Assembly: GCA_020637855.1 (NCBI GenBank)
Contig: JACKJR010000004.1
Location: 124,001 to 188,000 of the forward strand
DNA from: Rhodobiaceae bacterium
GTDB lineage: Bacteria > Pseudomonadota > Alphaproteobacteria > Rhizobiales > Tepidamorphaceae
Reading direction: 5' to 3'
Length of the DNA: 64,000 nucleotides
The position numbers and the translations under genes are program-made. Shown here in pieces: positions 1-9,685 of this stretch. The notes below the pieces were generated by a model. It did no database searches, was not told the DNA's origin, and saw nothing but the letters and a program-made list of their open reading frames with translations. Each line of letters begins with the position of its first letter. Position 1 is the first letter of the stretch.

Positions 1-431
1 GATGACTGCAGATCATCGTTGAAACGGGACACCTTCTCCCGCAGGTAGGCCTGCAGCTCCTGTGCGGTTTGCGGATATTCCTCGAGTACCCGGCGCATCA
101 GCTCCCGTGTGATCACCATGAACTTGGTGTCGGCGCGCGCGATTGCCGTTGCCGGCCTCTCGGTCGGTGTCAGCAAGGCAAGCTCGCCAATCAGGGCGCC
201 GGGGCCATAAATGGCCCGCTCAATCTCTTCACCGCCGACCATTTCCGTCATCAGCACGGAGCCTTCCATGACCAGAAGGCCGCTATCGGCGTGATCGCCT
301 TCCTTGAAAATGACGGCTCCGGCCTCATGACTCTTCCGGCTGGCCGAAAAGGCAATCAGCTTGAGAAGGTCCTCACCAAAATTCGCGAAGACGGGTAGTG
401 GACGGAGGAAATCTAATTCTGACCCCACCAT
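1..431 (-). CDS. cyclic nucleotide-binding domain protein (3' end outside window)
   Basis: The leftward frame reads at least 143 residues with the fold of a CRP-type cyclic-nucleotide-binding cassette. After FANFGEDLLKLIAF come a GAVIFKEGD turn, LVMEGSVLM, and a phosphate-binding-cassette-like IGELALLTPTERPATAIA, followed by a helix with ELMRRVLEEYP. The ATG at 431 has GGGGA upstream and an in-frame TGA just before it. No DNA-binding domain is seen because the gene runs off the window edge. It could be a stand-alone cNMP sensor or a CRP/FNR regulator. It lies downstream of and in the same direction as the response regulator gene, 155 bp away. The fold is clear; the ligand and output are unknown. 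Confidence 0.75.
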   Translation of the reverse strand, partial: MVGSELDFLRPLPVFANFGEDLLKLIAFSASRKSHEAGAVIFKEGDHADSGLLVMEGSVLMTEMVGGEEIERAIYGPGALIGELALLTPTERPATAIARADTKFMVITRELMRRVLEEYPQTAQELQAYLREKVSRFNDDLQS

Positions 432-586
432 GAGCGCTCATCCCCATAATTCGACCGGTGTATTTTCGTCCCGAAAGGTCACGCCACACCGGTCCACATA
501 TCAGACGGGCAATTCCCCCTGCTCCGCCATCGCCAAGAGCTAAAACCTGACAGCTGAATGCGGCAGCCGCACGGCAATCAAGTCAT

Positions 587-1285
587 CTACGGCACCAGTT
601 TGTAGCCGCCACCCTCCGTTACCAGAAGACGGGCACTGGACGGATCGACTTCGATTTTCTGGCGCAGCCTGTAGATATGCGTTTCCAGAGTGTGGGTCGT
701 CACATTGGCATTATAGCCCCACACCTCGTGCAACAGGACATCGCGGGTGACGGCTTTCTCACCGGTCCGGTAGAGATATTTGAGAATTGCGGTTTCCTTT
801 TCCGTCAACCGGATCTTGCTGCCGTCTTCTTTCAGTAGAAGCTTCTGGCTCGGCCGGAATGTGTACGGGCCGATCGCAAAGACAGCATCCTCGCTCTGCT
901 CGTGCTGCCGCAGTTGCGCACGGATGCGCGCCAGCAGCACGGCAAAGCGGAATGGTTTGGTGACATAATCGTTGGCGCCGGCATCCAGGCCGAGAATCGT
1001 GTCGGAATCGGTATCATGGCCCGTCAGCATGATAATCGGTGCGGCAAAGCCGCCTTTTCGTAAAATCCGGCAGGCTTCGCGCCCATCCATATCCGGCAAG
1101 CCGACATCCAGGATCAACAGATCGACGCGCTCGGACTTGGCGTGGTTGATGCAGGCCGCAGCGGTTGCACCAGTCGTGATTTCAAATTCTTCATGGAGTT
1201 CAAGCTGCTCGACAAGTGTGTCTCGCAGCGTGTCGTCGTCATCGACGATCAGGATATTGCGGGCTCCGCTCATGCCGTGCCTCAT
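587..1285 (-). CDS. OmpR/PhoB-type response regulator
   Basis: This 232-residue regulator has an N-terminal receiver domain with the acidic DDDD cluster near residues 15-18, the phospho-acceptor Asp60 in LLILDVGLPDMDG, Thr88 and Lys110. A C-terminal winged helix follows (LTEKETAILKYLYR, then THTLETHIYRLRQKIE) and ends in GGGYKLVP. The frame opens further upstream, but the ATG at 1285 is preferred because GGAG sits six bases before it; a second ATG is at 1273. No histidine kinase lies beside it, so it is an orphan here. The cNMP-domain gene downstream may be functionally linked. It presumably activates or represses promoters when phosphorylated; its targets are unknown. Confidence 0.9.
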   Translation of the reverse strand: MRHGMSGARNILIVDDDDTLRDTLVEQLELHEEFEITTGATAAACINHAKSERVDLLILDVGLPDMDGREACRILRKGGFAAPIIMLTGHDTDSDTILGLDAGANDYVTKPFRFAVLLARIRAQLRQHEQSEDAVFAIGPYTFRPSQKLLLKEDGSKIRLTEKETAILKYLYRTGEKAVTRDVLLHEVWGYNANVTTHTLETHIYRLRQKIEVDPSSARLLVTEGGGYKLVP

Positions 1286-1471
1286 ATCACGCTCCGTCAC
1301 GAAAGCAGTAGGTATCGCGGACGGACGCCGGCCAATCAATTGCCGCACATCAGGCTCTTAACACCTGTGCGCGAATTGCATGTGCGGCTATGTTGCCGCT
1401 GTAGCGTGCGCTTTCAAGTCCGCAGGGCGGTCAAGCAAACGTGAGGTTAACGCAGGCATTGGGGCGGCAGA

Positions 1472-2038
1472 GTGTCCGGCAGTGGAAATTTTCTTTCGAT
1501 ACTGCGCGTCGAACAGGGACGTCACGATCCCGCGAAAGGTACCCTGAACGCCGGAAACAAGCACTATCGGGTAGCCCTCGGACGCTCCGGGATCTCCGCC
1601 ACCAAGTGTGAAGGCGATGGCGCGACACCGGCAGGGTTATGGCCGCTGCGCCGCATCTTTTATCGCGCCGACCGTATCGATGCGCCGGAGACCGGCTTGC
1701 CGGCTCAGCCGATCAGACCCCTGGACGGCTGGTCCGACGATCCCGTCGACCCGGATTACAACCGGCTCGTTACCCATCCGCAAACCGGAAGCCGTGCGCT
1801 TTCAGCCGAACGCATGTGGCGCGAAGACGCGCTTTATGACGTCGTGATCGTCGTTGGCCACAATGACAATCCGCCGTCCCCCGGAGGCGGCAGCGCGATC
1901 TTCATGCACCTTGCCCGGCCCGGATACGCACCGACGGAGGGATGCGTCGCGCTTTCACGTCCCGATATGCTCGCGCTCATCCGGCATATCGGCCCGGACA
2001 CGAAACTGGAAATCGTTTTGCCGGAAAAAGCAGACTAG
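1472..2038 (+). CDS. L,D-transpeptidase-fold (YkuD) protein
   Basis: The 188-residue protein carries the YkuD catalytic signature: a histidine in IFMHLARPG (His146) and the nucleophile in APTEGCVAL (Cys158). It also has the ATPAG strand typical of the family. Such enzymes form 3-3 peptidoglycan cross-links or attach lipoproteins to the wall. Here no signal peptide or membrane segment is visible after the GTG start, so export is unexplained; a cytoplasmic or non-classical role is possible. Its stop overlaps by four bases the stop of the convergent yggS gene. The start is GTG with a G-rich stretch before it, so the N-terminus is uncertain. Confidence 0.8.
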   Translation: MSGSGNFLSILRVEQGRHDPAKGTLNAGNKHYRVALGRSGISATKCEGDGATPAGLWPLRRIFYRADRIDAPETGLPAQPIRPLDGWSDDPVDPDYNRLVTHPQTGSRALSAERMWREDALYDVVIVVGHNDNPPSPGGGSAIFMHLARPGYAPTEGCVALSRPDMLALIRHIGPDTKLEIVLPEKAD

Positions 2039-2736
2039 GCCGGTTTCGGTCTCGCTCCGAAGATGGCGCTGCCGACGCGGACATGGGTCGCCCCGAGCAT
2101 CACCGCTTCCTCGAAATCGCCGCTCATGCCCATGCTGACCGTTTTGAGCCCTAACTCGCCGGCGAGCTTTGTCAGAAGCGCAAAATGCGGTCCCGGCGGC
2201 TCATCAAACGGCGGGATACACATCAGCCCCTCGATGTTCAGCCCGTGAACCTCGCGGCAACGGGTCACGAATGCCTTGGTATCCTGCGGCAGAACGCCTG
2301 CCTTCTGCAGCTCGGCGCCGGTATTGACCTGAACCAGCAAGCGCGGGGCGGCCCCCCCGGTTTCGGCAATGAACCGTTCGATTTCACGCGCCAGGGCGGA
2401 CGCGATCTTTTCCCGGTCCACGCTCTCGATCACATCGAACAGGGCTACCGCCTCTTTCGCCTTGTTGGATTGCAGCGGCCCGATCAGATGCAGCTCGATA
2501 CCAGCGAAGTCTTTTCTCAAACCCGGCCATTTGCCTTGCGCCTCCTGGACACGGTTTTCACCGAAGACCCGGTGGCCGGCGGCCAGCACGGGCCGGATGG
2601 CATCCGCATCGAACGTCTTCGACACAGCAACGAGCGTGATCGCGGACGCATCGCGCCCGGCGAGCCCTGCCGCAGACGCAATCCGCCCAAGTACATCGCT
2701 CAACCCTTCAACGGCCCCCGCTGCAGCATCTGTCAT
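2035..2736 (-). CDS. yggS: YggS/PLPBP family pyridoxal-phosphate-binding protein
   Basis: A single-domain alanine-racemase-like TIM barrel of about 233 residues. The PLP lysine is in LVAVSKTFDADAI near residue 40. Further family motifs are GENRVQEAQGK, LHLIGPLQSNK, LLVQVNTGAELQKAG and MSMGMSGDFEEAV with the GSAIFG end. The family binds PLP without a known strong catalytic activity and helps maintain vitamin B6 and amino-acid balance in the cytoplasm. The ATG at 2736 follows a GGAGGAGG stretch; an in-frame TTG at 2742 is the alternative. It is divergent from leuS, as in many alphaproteobacteria. Confidence 0.95.
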   Translation of the reverse strand: MTDAAAGAVEGLSDVLGRIASAAGLAGRDASAITLVAVSKTFDADAIRPVLAAGHRVFGENRVQEAQGKWPGLRKDFAGIELHLIGPLQSNKAKEAVALFDVIESVDREKIASALAREIERFIAETGGAAPRLLVQVNTGAELQKAGVLPQDTKAFVTRCREVHGLNIEGLMCIPPFDEPPGPHFALLTKLAGELGLKTVSMGMSGDFEEAVMLGATHVRVGSAIFGARPKPA

Positions 2737-2935
2737 CGTCAAATCGCCTCCTCCGGACCTGAAAGCTTAAGCCTGCGCGCCTCTACGGGGTTGCCGGACA
2801 TGCCTGCCTTCCATTATGCATCGCACAATCGAAATCCGGCGCTGCTGACAAAGCTCGCCGCCAAGTGCTGTCACCCAGCGCCAGCGCGCGCCGTCTGTAC
2901 CATACAGATGCCAAATCAGGACCTGTCCGAATCCG

Positions 2936-5542
2936 ATGTCGGTAGAGCGTTATAACGCGCGTGCCATTGAACCAAAATGGCAACGCACCTGGGACGAAGC
3001 CGGCGTGTTCCGCGCCGTAAACGATCCCGCCCGGCCGAAATATTACGTGCTGGAGATGTTCCCTTATCCATCGGGCAACATCCACATCGGACACGGCCGC
3101 AACTACGTCATGGGCGATGTGGTCGCCCGCTACAAGCGGGCCAAGGGCTTCAACGTCCTGCACCCGATGGGCTGGGACGCTTTTGGTTTGCCTGCGGAAA
3201 ATGCCGCGATCGAACGCAAGATTCACCCGCGCTCATGGACCTATGAAAACATCGACACCATGCGCGCCCAGCTCAAGCTGCTGGGCCTGTCGCTCGACTG
3301 GGATCGTGAGATCGCCACCTGCCACCCGGACTATTACGCCAAACAGCAGGAGCTCTTCGTCGACTTCTTCGCCAATGATCTCGTCTACCGCAAGGAAAGC
3401 GATGTCAACTGGGACCCGGTCGACCACACGGTGCTTGCCAACGAGCAGGTCATCGACGGCCGCGGCTGGCGTTCCGGTGCGCTGGTCGAAAAGCGCAAGC
3501 TGTCGCAATGGTTCTTCCGCATCACCACCTTTGCCGATGAATTGCTCTGCGGTCTCGATACGCTTGAGCGCTGGCCGGAGAAAGTCCGGCTCATGCAGCG
3601 CAACTGGATCGGCCGTTCCGAGGGCCTGACGTTTTCCTTCGATCTGGAAGACGAGGCCGGCAACCTGCTTGACGAGAAACTGACCGTCTACACCACCCGC
3701 CACGACACGATTTTCGGCGCGTCTTTCTGCGCTGTATCGCCCGATCACCCGCTTGCCGTATCGCGCGAGGCTGCAAACCCGGACATCGCGGCCTTCCGCA
3801 AGGATTTCGCCGCGCTCGGTACCAGCGAGGAAGCCATCGAGCGCACCGAAAAACGCGGTATCGAGCTTGGCGTCTATGCACGTCACCCCTTCGTCGAAGG
3901 GCTGCGGCTGCCCGTCTACGCGGCAAACTTCGTGCTGATGACCTATGGCGAGGGTGCCATCTTCGGCTGCCCGGGCCACGACCAGCGCGACCTTGATTTC
4001 GCACGTAAATACGGACTGCCCGTCATTCCGGTCGTCATGCCTGCCGATGGCGATGCGACATCGTTCGAAATCGGCGATGAGGCCTATATCCAGAAAGAGG
4101 GTGACAGCACCGTCCTGATCAATTCCCGGTTCCTGGACGGCATGTCCGTGCCGGACGCGAAAGACGAGATCGCTTCGCGTATGGAAGCCGCGGGTCAGGG
4201 CCGGCGTACGGTCAATTTCCGTCTGCGCGATTGGGGCATCTCGCGCCAGCGCTACTGGGGTTGCCCGATCCCGATGATCCATTGCGAGGCCTGTGGCGTG
4301 GTACCTGTACCCAAGGACCAGCTTCCGGTCCGGCTTCCCGATGACGCAAGCTTCGACAAGCCCGGGAATCCGCTTGCCCACCACCCGACCTGGAAACATG
4401 TCGATTGCCCCTCCTGCGGCAAGCCGGCAGTGCGCGAAACCGACACGATGGATACGTTTGTTGATTCCTCGTGGTACTTCGCCCGGTTCTGCTCGCCACG
4501 GGCAGAAGCCCCGGTCGATCGCACCGCCGTCGACTACTGGTTGCCTGTCGATCAGTACATTGGCGGCATCGAACACGCGATCCTGCACCTGCTTTATGCG
4601 CGCTTCTTCACCCGCGCCATGCAGGCTTGCGGCCATGCCGGCATTGCAGAGCCTTTCGAGGGTCTGTTCACACAAGGCATGATCGTTCACGAAACCTATC
4701 GGGATGAAACCGGAAATTGGCTTTTTCCTGAACAGGTTAACCACGGTGAAGACGGAGCCGTAACGGTTGCGGAGACCGGCGCGCCGGTAACCGTGGGCCC
4801 GGCGGAAAAGATGTCGAAGTCGAAGCGCAACGTCGTATCGCCCGAAGAGATCGTCGATACCTACGGCGTCGATGCCGCGCGCTGGTTCATGCTCTCCGAC
4901 ACGCCGCCCGAACGCGACAGCGAATGGACCCAGGCCGGCATCGAAGGTGCATGGCGGCTGGTCCAGCGTATCTGGCGGCTGGTCGGTGAGGCCGGTGAAC
5001 TCGCTGCCGGCGAATCTGCTCCAGAGCAGTTTGCGGGAGCCGCGCTCGACATCCGCAAGGCTGCCCACAAGGCGCTCTCGAAAGTCGGCGAGGATATCGA
5101 ACGGCTGCGCTTCAATGTCGCGGTCGCCCATATCTACGAGCTGACAAACACCATCGGCAGCGCATTACAGCAGGCGGGCAAAAAGCCCGGGCCGGGCGTA
5201 ACGGCAGCGCTTCGCGAAGCCGTTGAACTGCTGGTCCGCATGTCGGCGCCGATGGTCCCGCATTTGGCCGAGGAGTGCTGGAAAGCGCTCGGCCACGACA
5301 CGCTGCTCGCCTCTGTCGAATGGCCCGAAGTGGATCCCGCGATGCTGGTCGAGGATACCGTCGTCCTACCGGTTCAGGTCAATGGAAAGAAGCGTGACGA
5401 GTTGACCATTTCCCGCGATGCCGGCACGCAAGAGATCGAAAAGGCTGTTCTCGCGCTTGAGGGTGTGCGAAAAGCTTTAGGTGGCGCCGCTCCGCGGCGC
5501 ATCATTGTTGTGCCGCAGAGGATCGTGAATGTCGTCGCCTGA
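2936..5542 (+). CDS. leuS: leucyl-tRNA synthetase
   Basis: A full-length class I aminoacyl-tRNA synthetase of 868 residues that charges tRNA-Leu. The HIGH motif is at residues 50-53 in [14 protein letters not shown], and KMSKS is at residues 625-629. Between them lie the CP1 editing domain ([12 protein letters not shown], then GYG-like [18 protein letters not shown]) and the zinc-type cysteine pairs CEACG and CPSCG. The C-terminal anticodon and LeuRS domains are present. The last 14 bases overlap the start of lptE, so leuS, lptE and holA probably form one transcript. An open frame of 632 codons on the opposite strand is a coding shadow. Confidence 0.99.
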   Translation: MSVERYNARAIEPKWQRTWDEAGVFRAVNDPARPKYYVLEMFPYPSGNIHIGHGRNYVMGDVVARYKRAKGFNVLHPMGWDAFGLPAENAAIERKIHPRSWTYENIDTMRAQLKLLGLSLDWDREIATCHPDYYAKQQELFVDFFANDLVYRKESDVNWDPVDHTVLANEQVIDGRGWRSGALVEKRKLSQWFFRITTFADELLCGLDTLERWPEKVRLMQRNWIGRSEGLTFSFDLEDEAGNLLDEKLTVYTTRHDTIFGASFCAVSPDHPLAVSREAANPDIAAFRKDFAALGTSEEAIERTEKRGIELGVYARHPFVEGLRLPVYAANFVLMTYGEGAIFGCPGHDQRDLDFARKYGLPVIPVVMPADGDATSFEIGDEAYIQKEGDSTVLINSRFLDGMSVPDAKDEIASRMEAAGQGRRTVNFRLRDWGISRQRYWGCPIPMIHCEACGVVPVPKDQLPVRLPDDASFDKPGNPLAHHPTWKHVDCPSCGKPAVRETDTMDTFVDSSWYFARFCSPRAEAPVDRTAVDYWLPVDQYIGGIEHAILHLLYARFFTRAMQACGHAGIAEPFEGLFTQGMIVHETYRDETGNWLFPEQVNHGEDGAVTVAETGAPVTVGPAEKMSKSKRNVVSPEEIVDTYGVDAARWFMLSDTPPERDSEWTQAGIEGAWRLVQRIWRLVGEAGELAAGESAPEQFAGAALDIRKAAHKALSKVGEDIERLRFNVAVAHIYELTNTIGSALQQAGKKPGPGVTAALREAVELLVRMSAPMVPHLAEECWKALGHDTLLASVEWPEVDPAMLVEDTVVLPVQVNGKKRDELTISRDAGTQEIEKAVLALEGVRKALGGAAPRRIIVVPQRIVNVVA

Positions 5543-6107
5543 CGCGAGATCGCCCGGCTTTTTTCGTGCGCCCTCGGGATTGCGCGCCATAGCGGCTGCC
5601 TGCCTGACCGTTTTTGTCGCCGGTTGCAGCGACGTACGCCCGCTTTACGAAGGCGGGGGCGCGCCGGGCAACGCGGTTGTCTCAAGCAGCGTCGAACAGC
5701 AGCTTGCCCAAATCGACGTCGAAGCACAGGAAACCCGCGTTGGCCAGCGTCTGCGTAACGACCTGCTGTTCCGCCTTGGCAATGGCGCCAACCCGTCAGG
5801 CAGCATCGGCGGAGCCTACATGCTCGACCTGCGCATCACGCGCCGCGCCGAGGACCTTCTGGTCAGGCCTGAACTGAATCGTTCGACGGGCCGCTTCGTC
5901 ACCATTGTCGCGACATATACGTTGAGACAAGCCGGCGCCAAGGAAATGCTGACGACCGGAACCGTGCAGAGGTCCGCGGCGATCGAAGTCACCGACCAGA
6001 CCTTTGCGGCCGAACGCGCCGAGATCGATGCGGAAAATCGTGCCGCCGTGGATGTCGCCGATTCCATACGCACCGAGCTTGCCGCCTGGTTCGCCACCCA
6101 GCGCTAA
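5529..6107 (+). CDS. lptE: LPS-assembly lipoprotein LptE
   Basis: A 192-residue lipoprotein with a positively charged N-terminus, a hydrophobic stretch ([10 protein letters not shown]) and a lipobox ending at Cys33 (VFVAGC). The mature part begins SDVRPLY, as usual in alphaproteobacterial LptE. LptE plugs the LptD barrel and helps place lipopolysaccharide on the outer leaflet of the outer membrane. Its position between leuS and holA is the standard one for this gene and strengthens the call. It starts inside the leuS coding sequence, consistent with translational coupling. Confidence 0.92.
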   Translation: MSSPDARSPGFFRAPSGLRAIAAACLTVFVAGCSDVRPLYEGGGAPGNAVVSSSVEQQLAQIDVEAQETRVGQRLRNDLLFRLGNGANPSGSIGGAYMLDLRITRRAEDLLVRPELNRSTGRFVTIVATYTLRQAGAKEMLTTGTVQRSAAIEVTDQTFAAERAEIDAENRAAVDVADSIRTELAAWFATQR

Positions 6108-6116
6108 GCGAGAATC

Positions 6117-7133
6117 ATGGTTGCGATCAAGGCCGGCGGCGTCGACAGTTTCCTTGCAAAACCCGACACCGCAATCCGGCTTGCCGTGATCTACGGACCA
6201 GACACCGGCCTGATCAGCGAACGCTGCCGCATGCTCGCGGAAAAACTGGCAAAACATCACGGCGGCGAGATCGAGCGCTTCGATGCGGAAACCGCCCCCG
6301 ATACCGGCGCCCTGTTCGATGCTGCAACCTCGCTTTCGCTGTTCGGCGGGCAACAGGTGATACTTGTGCGGCCGGGCGCGAAACAGATCACGGGTGTCGT
6401 TGAATCGATTCTCGATCACGATGGCGGTGCACCGCTCATCATCGAGGCAAGCGACCTCAAACCGTCCTCGCCCTTGCGCAAGCTTGCCGAGAAGCATGAG
6501 CGTGCCGTTACGCTGCCATGCTATGTCGATGGGGCGCAGGAACTGGCAAAGCTGATCGATGCCATGTGCGGCGAAGCCGGCATGACCATCGAGCCGGATG
6601 CCCGCGGCGCTTTGCTGCAGCTGATTGGCGGCGACCGGCTGGCAACCCGTGGCGAGCTCGAAAAATTGCGCGATTATTGCGCGGGCGAATCGATTGTCAC
6701 ACTTGCAAATGTCCTGGCCGTGTGCGGCGATGCATCGGCAATCCTGCTGGATGATGCCGTGGATGCAGTCGGCCTCGGCGATGCCGCAAGAGCGGATACG
6801 ATCCTGCGCCGCTCCGTTCAGGCCGGAACCGCGGTTCCCGCAATCATCGCGGCCCTGACGCGCCACTTCCTGCAACTCCGGTCTGCGCGCATAGCCGTCG
6901 AAGACGGCGCGACTGCCGATACCGCAATGCGGGCCATGCGGCCGCCGGTCTTCTTCAAGCGGCAACAGGCGTTCAAGCGGCAGATCACCCAGTGGCGCCG
7001 CGAAGCCATCGATCAGGCGCTTGAACGCATCCAGGCTGCAGATGCGGCAACCCGGCTCAATCCGGCGCTTGAAGTCGAGCTGGCCAGTCGCCTTCTGCTC
7101 GGCCTTGCATCCGGCGCAGCCCGGCGGCGCTGA
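6117..7133 (+). CDS. holA: DNA polymerase III delta subunit
   Basis: A 338-residue clamp-loader subunit. It opens with VKAGGVDSFLAKPDTAIRL-type sequence and VIYGPDTGLISER, the degenerate nucleotide-binding region of the delta subunit. It continues with SLFGGQQVILVRPG, an AAA+ lid and a C-terminal helical collar (QAFKRQITQWRREAIDQAL). The protein opens the beta sliding clamp during loading. It starts nine bases after the lptE stop and converges on parB, whose stop is six bases away. Confidence 0.95.
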   Translation: MVAIKAGGVDSFLAKPDTAIRLAVIYGPDTGLISERCRMLAEKLAKHHGGEIERFDAETAPDTGALFDAATSLSLFGGQQVILVRPGAKQITGVVESILDHDGGAPLIIEASDLKPSSPLRKLAEKHERAVTLPCYVDGAQELAKLIDAMCGEAGMTIEPDARGALLQLIGGDRLATRGELEKLRDYCAGESIVTLANVLAVCGDASAILLDDAVDAVGLGDAARADTILRRSVQAGTAVPAIIAALTRHFLQLRSARIAVEDGATADTAMRAMRPPVFFKRQQAFKRQITQWRREAIDQALERIQAADAATRLNPALEVELASRLLLGLASGAARRR

Positions 7134-7138
7134 GCGGA

Positions 7139-8014
7139 TCAGCCTTCCAGAAGGCTGCAGATCCTGTCGAGCTGCTCCAGGTCGCGATAGCGGATTCGAA
7201 CTTCCCCGGCGCCGCCCTTGTCGTTGATCGTCACGACAAGCCCGAGTATGTCGGTCAGTCGCTTCTCCAGGGCAAGCGTATCGGTGCTCTTGGTTTCGGG
7301 CGCCTTTGCCTTCTTCGCCGGCCGGCCAGCATCCTTGCCCGCCGCTTCCTCTGCCTGCCGCACACTCAGCCCCGATTCAACGATGCGCTGTGCCGCAGCC
7401 GAGGGATCGGGCAGCGAAACGAGGGTACGGGCATGCCCTGCGGTCAGCTTGCCGCTACGCAGCAGCGCGAGCACGTCATCGGGCAGCTTCAGAAGCCGAA
7501 GCGTGTTGGCCACATGGCTGCGGCTTTTTCCAATAACCCTGGCCAGATCGTTCTGGCTGTAGCTGTAATCTTCGATCAGCCTCTGATAACCAAGTGCCTC
7601 CTCGAGCGCGTTAAGATCGGCGCGCTGGACGTTTTCGATGATCGCAAGCTCAAGTGCCTCGCGGTCATCGACATCGTGAATCAGGCACGGCACCTCATGC
7701 AGGCCCGCCCGTTGCGCCGCGCGCCAGCGCCGTTCTCCGGCAATGAGTTCGTAGCGTCCGTTACCCTCGGGCGAATTGCGCACCAGCAATGGCTGCACAA
7801 CACCCTTTTCCAGCACCGAATTGACGAGGTCCTGCAGTTCCTCCTCGTCAAATTCCTGCCGCGGGTTGCGCGGGTTCGGAACGATCATCTCGATTGGCAC
7901 GCGCCGCTGGGTACGCGCCCGGTCAAGCGCCATGACCTCGCTTGTTTCGGCATCGCCGATCAGCGCCGCCAGCCCCCGGCCAAGCCGTGAAGCGCCTTTT
8001 TCCTCAGCTGCCAT
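7139..8014 (-). CDS. parB: chromosome-partitioning protein ParB (CTPase)
   Basis: About 291 residues. An N-terminal stretch RLGRGLAALIGD is the ParA-interacting region. The CTP-binding motifs follow: GERRWRAA and ENVQRADLN. The central helix-turn-helix (QNDLARVIGKSRSHVANTLRLLKLP) recognises parS, and a C-terminal dimerisation domain ends the protein. The ATG at 8014 is chosen because GGGGAG lies before it; the frame also opens at a GTG (8041). ParB loads at the two parS sites at 9.6 and 11.6 kb and spreads as a CTP-dependent clamp. It lies downstream of parA in the same direction. Confidence 0.98.
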   Translation of the reverse strand: MAAEEKGASRLGRGLAALIGDAETSEVMALDRARTQRRVPIEMIVPNPRNPRQEFDEEELQDLVNSVLEKGVVQPLLVRNSPEGNGRYELIAGERRWRAAQRAGLHEVPCLIHDVDDREALELAIIENVQRADLNALEEALGYQRLIEDYSYSQNDLARVIGKSRSHVANTLRLLKLPDDVLALLRSGKLTAGHARTLVSLPDPSAAAQRIVESGLSVRQAEEAAGKDAGRPAKKAKAPETKSTDTLALEKRLTDILGLVVTINDKGGAGEVRIRYRDLEQLDRICSLLEG

Positions 8015-8100
8015 TTTCTTCTGCTCCCCGCTTTTTTGCACTTTACCGTAGCTGCCTGTCCGCCTCGACAGCCGTTGTTACGCCAGTGAATCGAATCTCG

Positions 8101-8901
8101 TCAGGCCGCTTTGCGCTTGAACCGCTTCTCGCGCCGGATCACTTCGGATGCGAGCTCGATATAGGCCCGGCTACCGGCGCAATTGACGTCATATAATAAA
8201 GCCGGCTTACCAAAAGACGGAGCCTCCGAGACCCGCACATTGCGCGGAATGATCGTGTCGTAGACCTTGGCACCCATGTGCTCGCGCACGTCGGCAACGA
8301 CCTGATTGGCGAGGCTGTTGCGCCGGTCGTACATGGTCAGAACGATGCCGTGCACTTCCAGCTCGGGATTGAGGGTGCCACGGACATGATCGACCGTCTG
8401 CAATAGCTGGCTCAATCCCTCGAGCGCAAAGAACTCGCATTGCAGCGGAACGAGGATCGCGTCTGATGCCGCAAGCGCGTTGATGGTCAGCAGGTTCAGT
8501 GACGGCGGGCAGTCAATCAGGACGTAGGTGTAACCGAGATCCTCGGCCCCGACGCCATCCCCGCGCAGTGCATTGCGCAGCCGGTATGCACGGTCCTTGG
8601 TCGATGCGATCGCTTGTTCGACGCCGAGCAAGTCCAGCGTCGAAGGCACGATCGACAGGCCCGGAACCCTGGTCTTGACGGCTGTGTTCTCAATGGTGCT
8701 CTCGCCGACAATAACGTCATATGTCGAACCGATACGCGCCTTGCGATCTATCCCGACCCCCGTGGACGCATTGCCCTGCGGATCAAGATCGACAATCAGC
8801 ACCCGTTCGCCGGTCGCGGCCAAAGCGGTTCCAAGATTGATTGTCGTCGTCGTTTTCCCGACGCCGCCCTTCTGGTTCGCCACGGCAATAATACGCACCA
8901 T
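8101..8901 (-). CDS. parA: chromosome-partitioning ATPase ParA
   Basis: A 266-residue deviant-Walker ATPase. It begins MVRIIAVANQKGGVGKTTT, with both lysines of the ParA/MinD P-loop. DLDPQGNAS follows, then YVLIDCPPSLNLLT as Walker B. The start at 8901 has GGAG upstream; the frame also opens at 8943, which would add an unlikely tail. ParA binds DNA non-specifically when ATP-bound and moves the ParB-parS complex, and with it the new origin, across the cell. It lies between rsmG and parB, 87 bp upstream of parB, all leftward. Confidence 0.98.
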   Translation of the reverse strand: MVRIIAVANQKGGVGKTTTTINLGTALAATGERVLIVDLDPQGNASTGVGIDRKARIGSTYDVIVGESTIENTAVKTRVPGLSIVPSTLDLLGVEQAIASTKDRAYRLRNALRGDGVGAEDLGYTYVLIDCPPSLNLLTINALAASDAILVPLQCEFFALEGLSQLLQTVDHVRGTLNPELEVHGIVLTMYDRRNSLANQVVADVREHMGAKVYDTIIPRNVRVSEAPSFGKPALLYDVNCAGSRAYIELASEVIRREKRFKRKAA

Positions 8902-9028
8902 GATTACGCGCTCCTGAACCTGTTCGCTTCCGCCCCGAATCAATCCCGATCAGATCACGAGTCGGCCCACCGGGGAAACGAGGCAAGCCTGAATTTGTTC
9001 CGGATCACTGGCCGCGATCACCGAAAGC

Positions 9029-9685
9029 CTAGAGTGGCGTGACGTGGGAAATACGCACGATCACGCTATCGTCGGCTACCCGGCTTTGAATGATGTCGGC
9101 CTCGAAGTTCCAATAGCGCCTTGCTTCCGACAATTCCATATCGAACCCGCGGCCTTTGTGGAAAAGGCAGACAACATGATTTTTCAGGGCAGGCTGTGTC
9201 ATTTCGAACAACTGATGCAAAGGCGCCAATGCCCGCGCGGTGATAAAGTCCGGGGCCACGCCCTTGTCGGCCGCGTCCGCCAGAACCGCTTCCACGCGCT
9301 CGGAATGAACCGTGACCTGCACCTTCGTCTCACGCGCTGCGGATCTCAGGAATGCCGCCTTGCGGCGATTACTCTCGATCAGATGAATTACAGGCCGCTT
9401 TGCGGGATCTGCATCCGCAAGAGCAATCGCCAACACAAGACCGGGAAAACCTGCGCCGGAACCGATATCCGCTATCGTCCGGCATTCCCGGATCAGCGGC
9501 AGCAATTGCAGCGAATCGGACACATGCCGAAGCCAGATATCGTCCAGCGTTCCCGGACCGACCAGGTTTTGGGCCTTTTGCCACTTGGCGAGGTGCGCGA
9601 CGAAAACCTCAAGCCGGTCCCACGTTTCACGTGAAACAGCAAGATCGGCGAGCAACGCTTCCGCGCGCGCGCGATCATTGCTCAT
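9029..9685 (-). CDS. rsmG: 16S rRNA (guanine527-N7)-methyltransferase
   Basis: A 218-residue class I methyltransferase. Its SAM-binding motif is [19 protein letters not shown], and [15 protein letters not shown] and [10 protein letters not shown] follow. RsmG methylates G527 of 16S rRNA; loss gives low-level streptomycin resistance in several bacteria. The start overlaps the mnmG stop by four bases, which suggests coupling. Residues 17-21 read VSRET and are encoded by a 16-bp parS-like site, so this stretch serves both protein and partition site. Confidence 0.97.
   Translation of the reverse strand: MSNDRARAEALLADLAVSRETWDRLEVFVAHLAKWQKAQNLVGPGTLDDIWLRHVSDSLQLLPLIRECRTIADIGSGAGFPGLVLAIALADADPAKRPVIHLIESNRRKAAFLRSAARETKVQVTVHSERVEAVLADAADKGVAPDFITARALAPLHQLFEMTQPALKNHVVCLFHKGRGFDMELSEARRYWNFEADIIQSRVADDSVIVRISHVTPL
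9623..9638. promoter_or_regulatory. parS: parS site inside rsmG
   Basis: CGTTTCACGTGAAACA matches the widely conserved ParB-binding palindrome TGTTTCACGTGAAACA at 15 of 16 positions. It lies within codons 16-21 of rsmG, where it is read as VSRET. With the second site at 11.6 kb and parAB 0.7 kb away it marks the partition centromere. Confidence 0.9.

Noticed and set aside
3233..5131. 632-codon open frame on the strand opposite leuS
   Set aside because: It lies wholly within leuS in a frame kept open by GC-rich codon bias; no recognisable domain and no ribosome site.
7141..7156. AGCCTTC/GAAGGCT hairpin as a terminator between holA and parB
   Set aside because: The stem is short, its loop is too tight, it lies in parB codons and no T-run follows on either strand.
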